Of a stretch of 6,880 nt of DNA, positions 6,666 through 6,880 are shown one piece after another. The stretch is from CBDCGW01 sp964430745. Lineage in GTDB: Bacteria > Acidobacteriota > UBA890. Numbering within the stretch: position 1 is the stretch's first letter; each line of letters starts with the position of its first letter. Location: assembly GCA_964430745.1 (NCBI GenBank), contig CAYSHI010000487.1, forward strand, positions 1 to 6,880, read 5' to 3'. A program made the translations under genes and the position numbers. The notes beneath the pieces were generated by a model, which made no database searches, was not told the DNA's origin, and saw only the letters and a list, made by a program, of their open reading frames with translations.

Positions 6666-6880
6666 GACTCCGTGGCTTCGGGTTCCTCCGCCGCCGGGGT
6701 ATCGGCCTCGGTCCCGTGGTGGACGAGCTGCTGATCGGCAAGCACGTCATCGTCGACAACGCGGCCGTCGAACAGATTGACCGTGCGGTCCGCGTAGCCC
6801 GCCCAGCGCGGGTCGTGCGTCACCATGCAGATCGTCGCACCCTCGTTGTGCAGCTCGCCCATCAGGTTCATCACCGCCTC
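6662..6880 (-). CDS. ABC transporter ATP-binding protein (MacB/LolD type), C-terminal part only
   Basis: Only the last 72 residues are in the window; the gene continues past the right edge. The piece shows a helix ending in LMGELHNEGATI, followed by the H-loop strand CMVTHDP, whose histidine contacts the ATP gamma-phosphate, and then ADRTVNLFDGRVVDDD. This last run resembles the ADRxxxLxDGRI ending of MacB/LolD/FtsE-like export ATPases, which work with MacB- or FtsX-type permeases on macrolide, lipoprotein or peptide efflux. Walker A, Walker B and the ABC signature are outside the window. The last 20 or so residues are a Glu-, Ala- and Pro-rich tail that looks disordered. The stop overlaps the fumC start. 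No permease follows downstream, so partner permeases, if any, lie upstream or elsewhere. Confidence 0.9.
   Translation of the reverse strand, partial: EAVMNLMGELHNEGATICMVTHDPRWAGYADRTVNLFDGRVVDDDVLADQQLVHHGTEADTPAAEEPEATES

Overview
The window is GC-rich bacterial DNA in which every recognisable gene lies on the minus strand, so transcription runs from right (6880) to left (1). A predicted lipoprotein signal peptide on the M14 peptidase suggests a Gram-negative or other diderm organism. The GC-rich codon use and mixed gene content would fit Acidobacteriota, Gemmatimonadota, Myxococcota or a GC-rich proteobacterium, but the sequence alone does not decide between these.

In transcription order the layout is: the 3' end of an ABC-transporter ATPase of the MacB/LolD type (6880-6662); class II fumarase, fumC (6665-5256); an M14-type zinc carboxypeptidase lipoprotein (5248-3908); a cytoplasmic molybdenum/tungsten bis-pterin oxidoreductase with a 4Fe-4S domain (3859-1847); a homocysteine S-methyltransferase family protein (1850-933); a class I SAM-dependent methyltransferase (936-124); and a probable 5' fragment of another gene leaving the left edge (96-1). 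Three junctions are 4-base start/stop overlaps (GTGA, ATGA, GTGA), one has a 7-base gap and one a 48-base gap. No terminator or internal promoter is visible. The set therefore looks like one polycistronic unit whose promoter lies to the right of the window.

The genes do not form a single textbook pathway. The clearest functional pair is the last two: homocysteine methylation yields methionine, the precursor of SAM, and the overlapping methyltransferase consumes SAM. Fumarase is a central (TCA-cycle) enzyme. The peptidase is predicted to act outside the cytoplasm. The molybdo-enzyme lacks both a Tat signal and partner subunits, and its substrate is unknown.

Nothing here is clearly a new defence, mobile or RNA system. 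I see no CRISPR array, insertion sequence, tRNA, rRNA or credible riboswitch. The points most worth a second look are the orphan molybdo-oxidoreductase, the coupled methyl-cycle pair, the unusual C-terminal region of the M14 peptidase and the unannotated reading frame at the left edge. There is no gene-free stretch over 300 bases; the longest gaps are 48 bases (3860-3907) and about 27 bases (97-123).
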